Source of the DNA: Latrodectus hesperus
Taxonomy: Eukaryota; Arthropoda; Arachnida; Araneae; Theridiidae
Assembly: GCA_037975125.1 (NCBI GenBank)
Contig: CM075851.1
Span: 125,032,643 to 125,096,642, forward strand
DNA length: 64,000 bases
Direction: 5' to 3'
Made by a program: the position numbers and the translations under genes. The notes beneath the pieces are model-generated. The model searched no databases, was not told the origin of the DNA, and worked only from the letters and a program-made list of their open reading frames with translations. This document shows positions 1 through 12,876 of the stretch, piece after piece (position 1 is the stretch's first letter; each line of letters starts with the position of its first letter).

Positions 1-3000
1 TCTTGTAATGGAAAATAAAGTTTTGAAAATAGCTGATTTTGGATTTGCCAGGGATGTTCATCAAAATGATTATTATCGTAAGCGAAAAAATGTAAGTCAT
101 TTTGAAAATTGATTATATGAATTTGATATGTTTTTATTTTCTTAACTCCAATGAAATTTGTCATTGCTTTCATATGGCAATACTAAACACTTATAAAGTG
201 TTGTAAAATTTAAACTATGTAAAAATCCTTTATTTAAATAAATAAATAAAAACAAAGTAAAAAAATTTTGTTATAAGTTATTGATTGAAATATTTTAATA
301 ATTTAATATTTTTCTTTTGAAGGGATTACTTCCTATTAAGTGGATGGCTATCGAATCATTGATTGATAGAATATACACAACTCAAAGTGATGTGTGAGTA
401 TTTTATTAATTATAGATATTTCATTTATATTTAATTTATAAATTATATTTCTTGTTTGTTAGTGTATTTATCTTGTTCCTTGTTCGTACATTTTCTTGAA
501 ATTCAAAAACTTTTTTTAAGTCCTTAGAAACTCCTAGAATTTTGACTTGATTTACTCCTGAAATTTTTACCCACCATGATATATTTATTTTTTATTAGAA
601 AATATTTTGATTTTAAGTTTTAAAAAAATACAAAATTTTTAATAGAATTGTTCAAAAACCTAAATGAGTGTCAAGTTTTAGTGTTACCACTTGATGGCGG
701 CACAATCGATATTAGATTGTTGTATTCATAACTGTTGAATATAATAAAGACCATAATAACTTCCTGGTAATCCAGTTTAATCAGGACCAGGTAATATTTA
801 GATTTATGTGTCTGAAGTGATCCCAACAAGACCATCATGTTTTGTAATCAGATGAGCGATTTTAATTGATTCTTTTTCCATTTTTTTTGTTTTCTTTATA
901 TTATATAAAATTCACAGAATAATAATATTTAAGTATAAAATTTTTTAATTAAAATTGAGTTGTTATTATTAAATAATAACTGTAAAAAATGTTATCCTGA
1001 AAACTTTATCTAATAATTGTATTTCTACTGATTAAATGTATTTATATTTGAAAGAGTAGTTTGATGAAGATGTTTAAAGATTCTAAAATTACCCATTAAT
1101 TTATGCAAGGTATAATCTAATAATATAAGGATTATCAATTATTTATATAAAAATTTTTATATTCTAGCTGTATATTCAATGAAGGCTTTTGAAGTAATTA
1201 TTAAATATAATTCTCATTTAAATAAAAAGTATTGTTAATTTTTGCAATTTTTATTTTTATTATTTACAAATAACTGAAAAACTTTGCATACACAGTAAGA
1301 TCCTACTCAATGTGGGGTATGTGTTCCATCAAAGTAGAGCATAATATGAACCAGCGTTAAATGAGGTTATCTCAAATGTAAATAATTGGCTTATGGAAAG
1401 ATGGGTAGAAAATTGATCTGGTATTTTACCATAAAATTCATTTATTATGTTTTTCTACATTAATAAAACGAAAATTTATTTCTTACAAGTATAGAAATAT
1501 AATAAACAAATACACATATAAAACTTTCAGTCAGTGTGTTTATATTTCACATCATTCAGTCTCCTGAATTTCCAATTTTCTGCCTTTTTCATCAAGAAGG
1601 TATCTAATGTAATTTGCATTTTCCTTTTGCGCTCTGCAAGGAGTTGTTGGTAAGTGGATAAGGCATCCATAACACCTTGTCTTGCCTTTGAACTCCTGCT
1701 AAAATTTGGGTCATTTTCAATAAATTGATCCATAATTTCTGTTATAGTGGTCAAAATGGCTTTTAAAAACGCTATTGGAATCTCTATTTACTCTTCACTA
1801 GTAAATTGAGAGTAATCTCTATTTACTCTTCATCAGAATCACTATTTTCAATACTTTTGTGTTTTTCATCTTCTTATTCCTTTAGATCACCATTAGAAGG
1901 ACTTGCTGCTGTTTCTTGCACTATTTTTTTAACATCTTCCAAATTTACGTCATCTTAGTAGGTTCGTTTTGCTATTTCATTCATATAGACAAAGTGTCCA
2001 GTGTCACTGCCTTTGCTTAGATCTGGCCAAATGTTCTTCCACATACCTTTCAAGTATTTTTCTGTTACCTCAATCTAAGAAAGGTTTATGTTTTCTACAG
2101 CATTCATGATATTGTAGTTTTTTCAAAGTTCTCTTCTCTGTCTGTTTTCAACCATCTGCTTAAATATTCGCTGCAAGTAATAAGCCTCAAAATTGGATAT
2201 AACATCTTGGACCATTGGTTGGATTAAGGCAGTTGTGTTAGGCAGCAAGAAAACCACTTCGACTGGAATGCATGTTACGCCTGATGTATTTGTTGGGTGA
2301 CTTGGAGCATTATCAATTAATAGTAATGCTCTTTGTTTAAGTTTTTTAATTTTGCAATAACGTTTAACAGACGGACAGAAATGTTCAGTAAACCAATCCT
2401 GGAAAATTTACAGTTTTCCATGATATTTTTATTAGACTTTCAAATCACATGTAAAATTGATTTAGATATGCCTTTCATCACTCTTGGGTTTTTGGAGTGG
2501 TAAACTAGTAGTGGTTTTAATTTGAAATCTCCACTTGTGTTAATACTCAGTAGAAGAGTTAAGCTATCTTTTGATGCTTTAAATCTTGGTGCACATTTTT
2601 CTTCACAAGATAGATATGTTTGTTTTGGCATTCTTTTCCAAAATGAACCTGTTTCATCAACATTAGAAACCAATTCTGGAGGATAGTTCCCTCATTCAAT
2701 TATTGTTTTTAATGTCACTGGGAATTCAGCCGCCACTTTCGTATCACCACTTGCTACTTCTCCTGAAATCTATTAAACCATCCAAGACTTGCAACGAAAG
2801 TTTCACTTGTGTCAATTGCCTCAAACTGAATGTAATCTAAAATACTTCTTACTTTCTCCATTATAATAGATTGGTTTCAATTTCGTTGTTAATCCATATA
2901 GAAAGTCATTTTTCCATTTCCTCTATGGTATTTCTAGAATGGATAATTCTAGCTGCAGTTGCCGATAGCAGTATTTTTTCTTTAATCTTAAGAATTTTCC

Positions 3001-6000
3001 TTATTGTTGAATTTGCCAAATTCAATGCAGCTCCAGTTTGAGATTGACTTTCACCAGTATCTAATCTAATTACATTTTAGTTTCTAGTGAGATACTTTTT
3101 CTTGTTGCTTTATTTTTATTGTCACTATATCAGTTTTACATTATATAAATTTTTACTTACAATAACGTTAACAAATATTTGAAATGATAAAAATATGTTT
3201 AATTAACACTTCAGGAAAGAAGTAACAGATAAATTCTTGTGGAAATTGGAAAGCCTAACACTGCATAAAATTTCAGTGGATCATCACAATTAAAATAAAA
3301 AAGCATTAAACTGAAACAGCGTTAAGCGGGGGTCTTACTGTACATAATTATATGCATATTTGGTTAAGAACAATTTTTAAAATAAAACAAAAAATTTTCT
3401 AATGTAAATGCCATTACCTCCTGGAAATTTGATTTTACTAGGATAAGTTCATAATTTCAACAATGAAAACTTTTTTTTTATAAACCAAATAATATAATTT
3501 TCAATGAAGCTTACAATTTTTTTTATTAAACTATATTTTATTTAAAACACCTGCTCTATGAGAAATTATTTTTATAGATGAAAATATATATTTTCCAATT
3601 AATCCCATTATGAATTTAAACCTTAGCTCAAAATTCAAAACAATTAAAAGTACCCAAAATTATAAAATAGTTTTTGTAGTGCTCACAAAGAGTGTTATTT
3701 AAAAAATATTCTGTTGAGGATTAAAATTATTACTTTATGTCTCAAATAACCAATTGAGTTCCTGCCCACCCTGTCTAATGGTCACAGTGCCTGATTACAG
3801 ATAGGGGGGTCCTGGATTCGAATCCCAGTTCGGGCATGGATGCACTTTCTCTCTCTGTCTATCCTTTCTTTGTATGAATGGGTTGTGAATGGTTGGCTAC
3901 TCTATAAATGGGTACCTATGGCTTGTATGTACCGAGGAAGTCGGAACTCACACCAAAATATGGTTCAGTTGGAAAAGTGGAGCAGTGTATTCCATTAATG
4001 TCTGCCTGGGTGGCACAAGACAACAACAACAACAACCAATTGAATAGAATATTTTTTTCCTTTCTAACTTAAAAAAGAAATGCTAACAATGAAAGAATAT
4101 TATATTTTGAAATCCAAACTTAATCATGAAGTATGATATTGTTATTTATTTTTTTATTTAATCTGGTCAAAATAAAAGAACTTTCAGAATTCTTCGTTAA
4201 CATCGTTCATATTATTGAATTATTGAAAAATTTGTAAAATTAATGCAAAATGGCTTTAAATAGCTTGATAGCAGTTTTAAAGCAATTTGTATTTTTTATT
4301 AATAAATATAATCATGAAAGCAGTAAATTTAAATTTATAGTGAAAATTAATTTTTATTAAATTCCCATTTTTTGGCTTAGTAGAAGTCAGTTTTCAAACA
4401 AAAGAACATATAACAAGGAACATAAACGAAGGCTCATACAATTCTTAGAAATAGAAGATAATTTTCTCCAGTTCCCTGGAAACTTATGGAATTATGAGTT
4501 TTTATATAGTTATATAGTAATTTAATTAAAAATTAGTTTCCTTTAATAAAATGTTCAATAAAATCTTCATATAAGTCTATTTAATTTTCTATTACCTTTT
4601 TTCTTTTATTCATTATTGCATATGTTTATTAGTAAAAATATAGCATAATTGTTTCATTTCAAATAAAGGTTTTTGTAAATAAGTATCATAAATTTTTATG
4701 CGGGATCTTAAAATTCATTAGCTTTCAAAAATAATTAAATGTTTGCAGATTTGTAGATGGAATTTGCGTAAATTATAAACCGTTTTTGATGTCAATGACA
4801 AAAATAAGTAGAATAGGGTTCATTACAGTATTCATATATTGGAATATTTATTGAATTATAAAATGTGGAAACTTCTTTTGTCATTGTCTAATACATGCTG
4901 AAATGAACATATCATATTTTTAAAAATTATTTCACATCTTTTTAGAAGAAAATAGTTAAAGGATTTCTATGATAAATTTTAAACTGTACAACGTTTTACA
5001 TATTTTCAGAATTGTATTAAAGATCAGTTTTTCAATTTCATTTACTTCTGCCACTCTTTTGTGCTAAGTCCTCTGTTGAAAAAAGATTTCCGCAAAGCAA
5101 TTTAATGTTTTAAGATCGCTGTTAAATCTTAAAACAAGAGTTTGTAATTGGTACAGATATTAGTTTTTCTACTTAAGCAAAAATATGATATTATCTTTGT
5201 AAGGGTACCAAATTATGTTATAAATTTTAATGAAAATAAAGCAAATTGTGTTTCTTAGTAGAAGTATCAAATTATTTTATAAGTCTAAATATTCCTTTGT
5301 TTATATATAATATGCATTTATTTATTTTATTAATCAATTAATTGAATTGAGATGGATGCAAAATAGACAATATATTTTTGTTTTGATAATTAGCTGGTCT
5401 TTTGGTGTGTTAATGTGGGAAATAATGACTCTTGGAGGAGGACCTTATGCTACCATCCCCCATGAAAGGTTGCTGGATGTCCTGAAGAATGGACATAGGT
5501 TAGAAAAGCCATCTGGATGTAGCACAGAAGTGTATGTTGATCTAACTATTCATAGTATTTTTTATAATGTAATTTTACTTTGACTTGTTCTTGTTCTGAC
5601 TTCTGAAAGTTTGAGAATGATGCATAAATGTAATGCCTACAATGTGAATGTCTCTTGTTTTGGATTAGTTTTTTTTTTTCAAATGCTTTTTTGAATTAAA
5701 TGGCTGGTACCAATGCTGAAGTTATACATTTTTTTTACATTGGTTTAAGATTAATTTCTAAGTAAGCATTATTTGTTACTTTAATTTTTCTCTAAAATGT
5801 TTTTATGTTGTAAACGTTAGCAATTTTTGTTACGAGTGGTTTTCAATTTGGTTGCAAGTAAGACTTAAAATTACTTTTTCTTTGCTATTTAAATCATAGA
5901 CTGCTATTTTAAATGATATGTACAGAATTATACATTATAATATATGCTTTTATATGAAACAGTAAATGGTGAAACAAGTGATTGTAATAAATTGAATTAC

Positions 6001-7455
6001 TACTAATCAATTGTTGAATTGCAGGAGAATAAAACTTCAATGCTATCAAATGAGATATTCGATTTTAATTACAAATTAAATTCTGCATTAATATGTATAC
6101 TTTTAAAACTGTTCATTTTTCTATTTTTTTATTATTATATTACTATGTGTATCCCCTTTTCTTTCCTTGAGATACATTTCTACCTTTTGATCAGACAAAT
6201 TTATGCACTAAAAACCAATATATTCATATTGGTTTTTCAAAACAAAAATCGATCTTTCATTCATTTTATTATTGTAGTCATAATTTATTAATATTTGTTA
6301 ATCAATGTTTTATTGATTCTAAAAGTAATAAAACCATCTAATTAATGTGTATAAGTAATAATTAAATGCTACCATAAATAATGAAAACTGAGCTTTTGGA
6401 AATCTCATTTATGTATTTTTTGAATTACTTATTTCTATTGCTTTGTTTTAAATGATTAATATTATAATATGCAAGTGTTTGAACTTTAGACCCTTTCTCA
6501 TTTGAGCATAAAAATTTAACTGTTGCAAGCAATACTAAAGAAAATAGCCATCTTCTCTCTTTTTTATGTTATTTACTTCAAAAACCTAATATACAATTAG
6601 AAAGCCACCACTTGCAGAATTTCTATGAATGTAAAGTGTTTGTAATATTTAATTTTTATCTAGTAGGTGTTGTGTGTTTAGAATATGACATCTATGATTT
6701 TGACTTTATTTTATGACGAGGCTTGAATTTTAGTAGCTTATAAAATTCTCTGTAATAACTTTTTACTTATTGCATATACTTGCAGTACTTTTTACATTAA
6801 ATTGTTTTATAGCTTTTTCATTTTTAGTAGCTTTATTATTCAGACTAATGTATCAATTGAAACAGCATATCTTACAAATAAAATGTTGAATATTTTGAAA
6901 TTATTATCTTTGATGATAAAATATGTCATGAATATTTTTTTAAATTCTTTATTTAGGTATATGCTTATGCTAGATTGCTGGAAAGTCCATCCCTATTCAA
7001 GACCAACATTTTCGGATCTGGTTCGAAAATTGGATGCTTTGGTTATGACTTCATCCAATGTTGTAAGTACCAAAGATTTTGTACCAAGAAATTTAACATG
7101 TAATTAAGTAATGTAATAAATTTAATTTGAAGTGCTAATTTACATTTATTTCACTTAATTAAGAATATATTTCAATTAAATATGTATATAATTTTTAAAA
7201 ATCATTTTCTAAAAACTAAATTTTTTTGAATTCATAATTTATTCCTTTTTAGAATCTATGATTTCAAATTTTTTAAAAATTTATGATTTTTACTTAAAAA
7301 TTATACAGGGAATTCTTTTATAACTACTGTTTTTATGATTAATAATTTATTGAGCTTAGCATTTCTTAATTTATTTTCAGGAATATCTTTGTTTAGAATA
7401 TGATTATGAAGAGACATCAATTTCTTCAGATGATTCAGATTCAAATAACATTTAA
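1..7455 (+). CDS. FGFR: FGF receptor-type tyrosine kinase, 3' part (last five coding exons)
   Basis: Exons read at 1-91, 323-393, 5394-5531, 6957-7062 and 7381-7455 (TAA), joined by GT..AG introns in consistent phase. Together they encode the C-terminal half of a receptor tyrosine kinase domain: DFGFARD at the activation-loop start, the paired activation-loop tyrosines (NDYYRK), [27 protein letters not shown], and the DCW..RPTF segment of the last helix. The SSNVEYLCLEY segment matches the position of the conserved post-kinase EYLDL segment of FGF receptors, so I favour FGFR over other receptor kinases. The extracellular domain, transmembrane segment and N-lobe lie outside the window. Oddities: the usual APE triplet reads AIE (352 region), and the tail after the kinase is only about 24 residues, ending in a Ser/Asp-rich stretch, much shorter than in vertebrate FGFRs. 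The 5-kb intron 394-5393 carries a Tigger element and a SINE. By family knowledge the protein would be a plasma-membrane receptor signalling in cell migration and mesoderm or tracheal-type development. Confidence 0.9.
1293..3340 (-). mobile_element. Tigger/pogo-type DNA transposon (degenerate), in FGFR intron
   Basis: The ends are inverted repeats. The left end starts CAGTAAGATCC at 1293 and the reverse complement of the right end starts CAGTAAGACCC at 3340. The right end is flanked by TA, as expected for the Tc1/mariner/pogo superfamily; the left flank reads CA, probably a mutated TA. The 2.05-kb length and an internal minus-strand DDE/CENP-B-type transposase relic agree with Tigger. It sits antisense to the host gene in the intron between the second and third visible exons. 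Confidence 0.85.
1527..3120 (-). pseudogene. Tigger-type transposase pseudogene
   Basis: On the minus strand, broken frames resemble TIGD/jerky-type proteins in order: a psq-type helix-turn-helix start near 3110 (RKSISLETK), a CENP-B-type DNA-binding portion with SLGWFNRF near 2785, the DDE core with [13 protein letters not shown] at about 2630-2670, [10 protein letters not shown] near 2310, and the downstream [25 protein letters not shown] region near 2220 ([14 protein letters not shown]). At least several in-frame stops and frameshifts separate these pieces; the longest open stretch is 77 codons (2440-2673). The first catalytic Asp (in NVDETG) and the second (in LIDNAPSH) are visible, but the gene cannot make a full protein. 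It is a dead copy of a cut-and-paste transposase, not a domesticated gene. Confidence 0.85.
3758..4033 (+). mobile_element. tRNA-derived SINE, copy 1 (10-bp target duplication)
   Basis: About 276 bp starting near CTGCCCACCCTGTCTAATGG, with a Pol III B-box-like GATTCGAATCC near 3813, then a non-tRNA body and a (CAA)n tail ending at about 4033. It is flanked by perfect direct repeats AACCAATTGA at 3748-3757 and 4034-4043, the signature of target-primed insertion. A second copy of the same family lies at 16392-16653. The tRNA-like head and CAA-repeat tail suggest mobilisation by a LINE that recognises such a tail (inference). Confidence 0.85.
4044..5393. other. FGFR intron remainder, no gene seen
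   Basis: AT-rich intron sequence between the SINE and the third visible FGFR exon. I see no further exon, RNA gene or transposon end in it. A short G+C-richer patch near 4420-4490 has no recognisable content. Confidence 0.5.
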
Positions 7456-9227
7456 TGTATGCAATTCATTTTATAATGAACTTTTGTATAAGATCTCAAC
7501 TTGTATAAACATTGCATGAACATTTAGATTTTGTGATTGTCTGATGTAAGTTGAGGAAAGATATTTTGTATGAACAAATTTTCTCTGTTAAGAGAAAATA
7601 CATACTTGTGCAGCTCAAATTATTCATACATTTTGTCATTACAAATCTGTGAAATGATCTTTTATGTTTTTAGCTATTTTTTAATGTTGATTCTTTAAAT
7701 TTTGAAATAATATCTCTTAATTTCTAATCAGTGTTCATCATTCATAAATTATAAGTAAATCAATAATAATTTAAATGAATCTAAGAGAATACTTTTCAAA
7801 TAAAATATTTTAACTTTATTGTTTTTAAAATAAATTTTATTATTAAGTCAATAGAGTGTCTGAGACATGTTTTTGTATAAGCAATTATTAAAAAAAAAGG
7901 TAATATTTTAAAGCAATGTATTAATGTATTTTAATTTTTTCTGTGTGGTCTCACTTGTCAGAAAATGAGCTTTTGTAATAGTACTGACTGTATTGAGATT
8001 TGATAATGTTAAAATGATACTGGCTAAAATTTGTTGAAAATAAGTGATCTTTAAATTCCAATCTCTTAGCAAAAATAAATCTGTTGGAATCTAGAGTTTC
8101 ATTTCCCCTCAATTTTTATGTTTATTGTAATTTAATGTTATTTTCCCATTTATATTATAGACATCTTACCTCTAGAATTAAATACTAAATTTTTTTGCAT
8201 TTATTATTGAGTTTCCCCATAAGGTTTTTTAGAATTTAATAATTAGAAAGATATTTTCAACAAACTCAAACCATTTGTATTCAAATGTATGTATTTTTAA
8301 TGTTTAATATTCAATTTTTAATGCCAAGTGTGTGCATAGTACTTGTATGTTATTCCGATTTTTACTCTCAAAACTGTAGGATTTTTCTGTAGATTTTACT
8401 ACTAATAACAATTATATATATTTTTTATTATATCAATAAAATACTAATGGAAAAATGCTAATATCATATATATTTTTAGAAGTTGCATTTAAATAAAATT
8501 TTAAATCACTATTTATCATTAAATAGAAATAATGGAACCTTTTTGAAATAGAATAAAAATCCAAGAATTTTAAAGTTTATGGATATTGCCATAAATTTAA
8601 GTAGTAAACATATGAATAACCTATATTTCTATATGCTTATAAAATATGAATTTTAAACTATATTAAAATGAAAATTATTTTCTCTAAATTAGGTACCTCA
8701 ATGCCTTATTTATAAATGATTTTCAAGAATTCATGAAAATCGAAACTGCATTTAATATATCATTGTGGAAAAATTTTTTTCTGAAAAGTTTTTCTGGCTT
8801 CTTATACTTTGAAAATATTAAAGATATGTTACAAATATTACATTATTTAGATATCATTTAAATCTTAGTTTTTGTTTTAATGAGAAAAAATTAAATTTCT
8901 TTAAAAAAAAAAATTTAAGCTATTTACAAGTTGTTGTATTTAATATAAATCCTTAATGATTAATACTTTAAAAAACCATTTTTATTCTAAGACCTTCCTT
9001 AAATATCGAAATTATGTATTATTTAGTTCATGCAAATGTTTGCATGTTAAAAATCAATAAATTTTTGTTGATTTCAATTCAATTTAGGATTTCAAATTTG
9101 TAATATCTGTTGCATGAATATTTGTCATGTATTTGTTATAAACTAATTAATGAATTAAATGGTAGACACTTTTAATATTTCATAATAACAAGAAAATTTG
9201 AAGGAAAACTAGGTAAACCTACATGAC
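7456..9227 (+). other. FGFR 3' untranslated/intergenic sequence
   Basis: AT-rich sequence following the FGFR stop codon. AATAAA hexamers occur, for example at 7799-7804, and could end the transcript, but none stands out. No coding content was recognised. Confidence 0.4.
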
Positions 9228-9244
9228 ATAGGAATTAAGATTTA

Positions 9245-9614
9245 TTATTTATTTCAAATGCAGCTGACGAAAGCGAACACAGTTCTATTGCCAGGAAAGT
9301 GGATACAGAGAAAAACACAAAAAAAGAAAGAAAGAAAGATTAAACAAGAAGACAGAAAATATGTACAGAGTTATGGCTTAAGGCCGACAAGAAGTTCTCT
9401 AGCCTCCCAATACTGGGAGTAGATGCAATTGTTCTTCAAAGCGAGACATAGCAGGAGGTGGTCTGCAGTCATCGCCTGATGGCCGCTGCAGAGGGGGCAG
9501 GCAGGGCTACTGGCAATCTTGAGATTGTAGAGATGTGCATTAAGGCAGTCGTGCATTGTTGTCAGACGGAACGCAGCAACAGCTCTGTGCCTAGGGTAGT
9601 CCGGAAGATTACAG
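9245..9614 (-). mobile_element. 5'-truncated non-LTR retrotransposon (3' end only)
   Basis: A 370-bp insert flanked by perfect 17-bp direct repeats ATAGGAATTAAGATTTA at 9228-9244 and 9615-9631. On the minus strand it encodes the end of a retrotransposon ORF2 (next entry) followed by a short 3' tail rich in TTTC (AAAG on the plus strand, 9320-9340). The severe 5' truncation and long target duplication are typical of LINE insertion. It is more GC-rich than its surroundings, suggesting a fairly recent insertion. Confidence 0.85.
9368..9614 (-). pseudogene. C-terminal fragment of non-LTR retrotransposon ORF2
   Basis: The minus-strand frame is open from the truncation point through a stop at about 9378. 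The visible protein has RHRAVAAFRLTT followed by MHDCLNAHLYN and then CPLCSGHQAMTADHLLLC. That is the C-terminal CCHC-like zinc-binding tail (C-x2-C..H-x4-C) seen after the reverse transcriptase/RNase H region of Jockey- and related arthropod LINEs. Only about 80 residues remain, so the copy has no enzymatic part. The clade cannot be fixed from so short a tail. Confidence 0.75.
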
Positions 9615-9631
9615 ATAGGAATTAAGATTTA

Positions 9632-12205
9632 AGGAAATTAAGGAAATTGATAAATTTCCATTGAACATTGTTTTTTATAGTTCTTTAGCAATTACATTCT
9701 TTGTAGTGACATTCTTAATCAATGTATATGAACCTTTAAATGTTATCGCTAAATTTCTTTAGTGTGGAAAACAGAAATATATAGAAATATCAGTATTCGG
9801 ACTTTTGTAGACTAAAGGCTAAGCTCATGAATTTTGTGAAATATACATCTCCAAATTTAAAGTAAACAACTATCCATCCAGCCCATTGAACCTGTATTCA
9901 ATATTTTTAATCTAGCAGTCAAGGAAAAAGTGTTCATTTAATGAGTAAGATGATTGATTGATATTGATCATCTTTCCCAGGAAATTCACCAACTTTATTT
10001 GAGAAGGATTTCAACCCAGCATGATTCTCTAAGTATTGTGAGAGCGCATGACACAATCCACAAGAAAAAGTTAAATACATAATTGTAATATTTTTCTTAA
10101 TAAATTAAAACCAAATTAACTTTTTGTCAAATCATCATACACATTGATAAATATTGGTATAAAAGACCCATCTCCTTTGAAATCTATTAATTATAATTTC
10201 ATTGTAACATTGTTTTGCTTCTATATTATTGTTTATTTTCCGGCCATATTTGTAATATTGCTCAGGTATTCATTCTACAAATGGAGAATGAAATAAGTCT
10301 TTAGAGTTCTGTTTTTTATATGTTGTAATTGTTTGTATTTACAATTTTTGTTATGTTAATTAATGTCAGCTAATATGTATATTAAGTTTAATGTGTAATA
10401 ATGCTAATAGTTACATTTAGTACATTATTGTAAGTAATGCTGTTCTACCAAAGATTTGTGTTTTGTTTTTGTTAATGTGACTATTGCAAGTGCAATTAAA
10501 ATATTATTTGTGCATAATTATGGGTAATGTGATGAGCTGTCCATTTGAAGAAAGTGAAATATGTAAAAAAAAAAATGTTTTTAGTGTGTGTAAATAATGT
10601 ACTAAAGAAAGAGTTAAACATTATTTTACAGACATCATGCGAGTGTGTTGGACTATTCTAGAAACAGATAACAATTATGTCTTATTGATATCACGTGTAA
10701 AAGTTCAATGAAGAAAATATTGATTTATCATTTATTCATTGTGTTATTTAATGTAAATTAAATTTACAATAAATATCATACAAATAAAATTTAGAACAAT
10801 TTGAAGAAAATATGAGTATTTGTATACTGGAAATTTATTGGCAAAAATAAATTTATAAAGTAATTAGTTACATGTTTTCTTTAAAAAGTCAAAACTACTT
10901 TGTTAATAGGCTTTATAATTTGAATGTAAAAGTGATCTATTCATCTAATGTCTGTTAAATATTTATTATCATTTTGCTTTAAAGATATGTGCCTCTGATC
11001 CTTTTTAAGGGAGAAATTGTTTACTGTTACATCTTAAAATTTTTATTTCAAAATTATTTCCTCTAAGTTTTATTCTTTAAGTATCTTTTGAAATATACAA
11101 TTAAAAAATCAATTTTTTTTCAAACACAAAAATAACTTCATGCATAATTTATTTATCTTTGTTAATTTTTATTTAATAAAATTTTAAAATAAGGTAATTA
11201 TTGTTTAACAAATAGTAAGGATTTTTAATAAAAATAAATGATATGGTGTATTTATTATGGCTAAACCAGTTATGTGATGGAATAGATATCGGTATAACAA
11301 CACTTGTTATAAAAGTATTGTAATAACCAAAATTAAATTTGTTGTAAAATCTGTATATAAAATTAAACATATTTAAGTTACTGTTATTAGAGTATTATGA
11401 GACCTGTTATATATATAAATTGTGTGACTACAATATATATGATAGGAACAAATTTGAGAAAAACTTTTTTTGTATATTCTAATAATTTTAAAATATGTAA
11501 TCTTTAACAAAGTATTCAATGTTGAATATGTAATTTTTCTTTATCTTATAATTCATAGAAATACATATGTGACGTATGTTTTGCTAACATATGTGTATTA
11601 TTTATTGTAATTAGGTAATGCATAACTTTAATCAGAAATCTTAATATTTTTATATTCATAACCATATCTATATTTAAAAAATGTAAAATAAGTTTTAATT
11701 ACTTTGCAAATTTGCTTTTGTGTGAATATGCAAATTATGTTATAGCTTTGATGTTTTTCAATTGTGAAAAATATTTAATGACTTTCATACTTGTTTTGGT
11801 TTATTAATAAAATTTTATCTCAAACTCTACAAATCCTGTTTCTACACCATTTAAGAATTCTATGAAGAGTTTTATGTAATTTCGATGAAAAATAAGGAAT
11901 CTGAATGAAAAAAGACAGCCAAGTTTCTTTATCTTACAATTTGAACTGTGGTTTTAAAATTAATTTTAGGCACAATGTATGATGCTATAAGTGTGATATT
12001 TTAAATTTTGTTATGGTTAGATAAGGCTTTACACTAAAACAAACATTATTATTCGTGAATTTCAGGCATTCATTAAAAATAAATTGTGTGTGTGTGTGTC
12101 ATCTACAATATTCTTTGCAAATCCTTAAAATTCAATGAAATTCACAGCTTTGAATGTATAATTGATAATCTAAATGCAATATTTTAACCATTCAATAACA
12201 GTGTA
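9632..12205. other. Intergenic AT-rich DNA, no gene seen
   Basis: No exon, RNA gene or complete repeat element recognised. It contains scattered short A/T runs and a short (GT)n near 12087-12099. Open frames here are short and without any protein-like signature. Confidence 0.5.
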
Positions 12206-12213
12206 GTATAAGC

Positions 12214-12868
12214 CAGGGATGCACAACCTTTGGCCCACGGGTGAAAATTGGCCCGCGTCGCCTTTAAAGTTGGCCCGCGAATGTTGTTAATAAAATAAGA
12301 CTAATTTAAAAAGAAATGAGACTCTTTCAAATAAACAAAAGAAAAAATCTGATAGGAAAACGATTCTACATCAGAATAAATATTTTACATTTGTGAGCAA
12401 ACTTTTTCTTTAATGAATTTAAACAAATCAAAAATAAGAAATAGGATAGCAGATGAGAACCTTTCTTCTGTTTTAGTATTGCCACAACGAATCTTAAGCC
12501 CAACATAAAATCAATAACTTCAAATATTCCGTCATAGCCATCACATTAAATTTTACTAATTTTTTTCAAAATTTAAATTGAGTTCTTTGTATAATTACCA
12601 AAAAGTTTTCTCCCGTTATTCAATTTCAAGTTTTTTTCTGGAAATAAAGTATTTTAAGCATATCTATAATGTTTGTGTTTTATTACTTTATTGTATAATG
12701 TTTGCATGAGTAAATAAGTAAATTAACAATTACAATTCATGCATATTGCCACAAAAAACAGTGTTTTCACATTTATAACATGTTTTAACATTTACGTACT
12801 GCTTTGGCCCTCGACATGATCTTTTTTCATATCTTGGCCCCTCATTCTGAAAAGGTTGTGCACCCCTG
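12214..12868. mobile_element. Non-autonomous hAT-type transposon (655 bp)
   Basis: Terminal inverted repeats CAGGGATGCACAACC (left, from 12214) and CAGGGGTGCACAACC (reverse complement of the right end, to 12868). Perfect 8-bp target duplications GTATAAGC flank it at 12206-12213 and 12869-12876. Short TTGGCCC motifs repeat near both ends (12231, 12250 and 12272 on the left; two near 12803 and 12834 on the right), like the subterminal transposase-binding repeats of hAT elements. There is no coding capacity, so it would have been moved by a transposase supplied in trans. Confidence 0.9.
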
Positions 12869-12876
12869 GTATAAGC

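Noticed and set aside
5347..5393. Methionine start at 5347 for an independent small kinase-like protein
   Set aside because: The segment before 5394 is intron ending in TTAG. The kinase sequence from 5394 joins in phase to the exon ending at 393.
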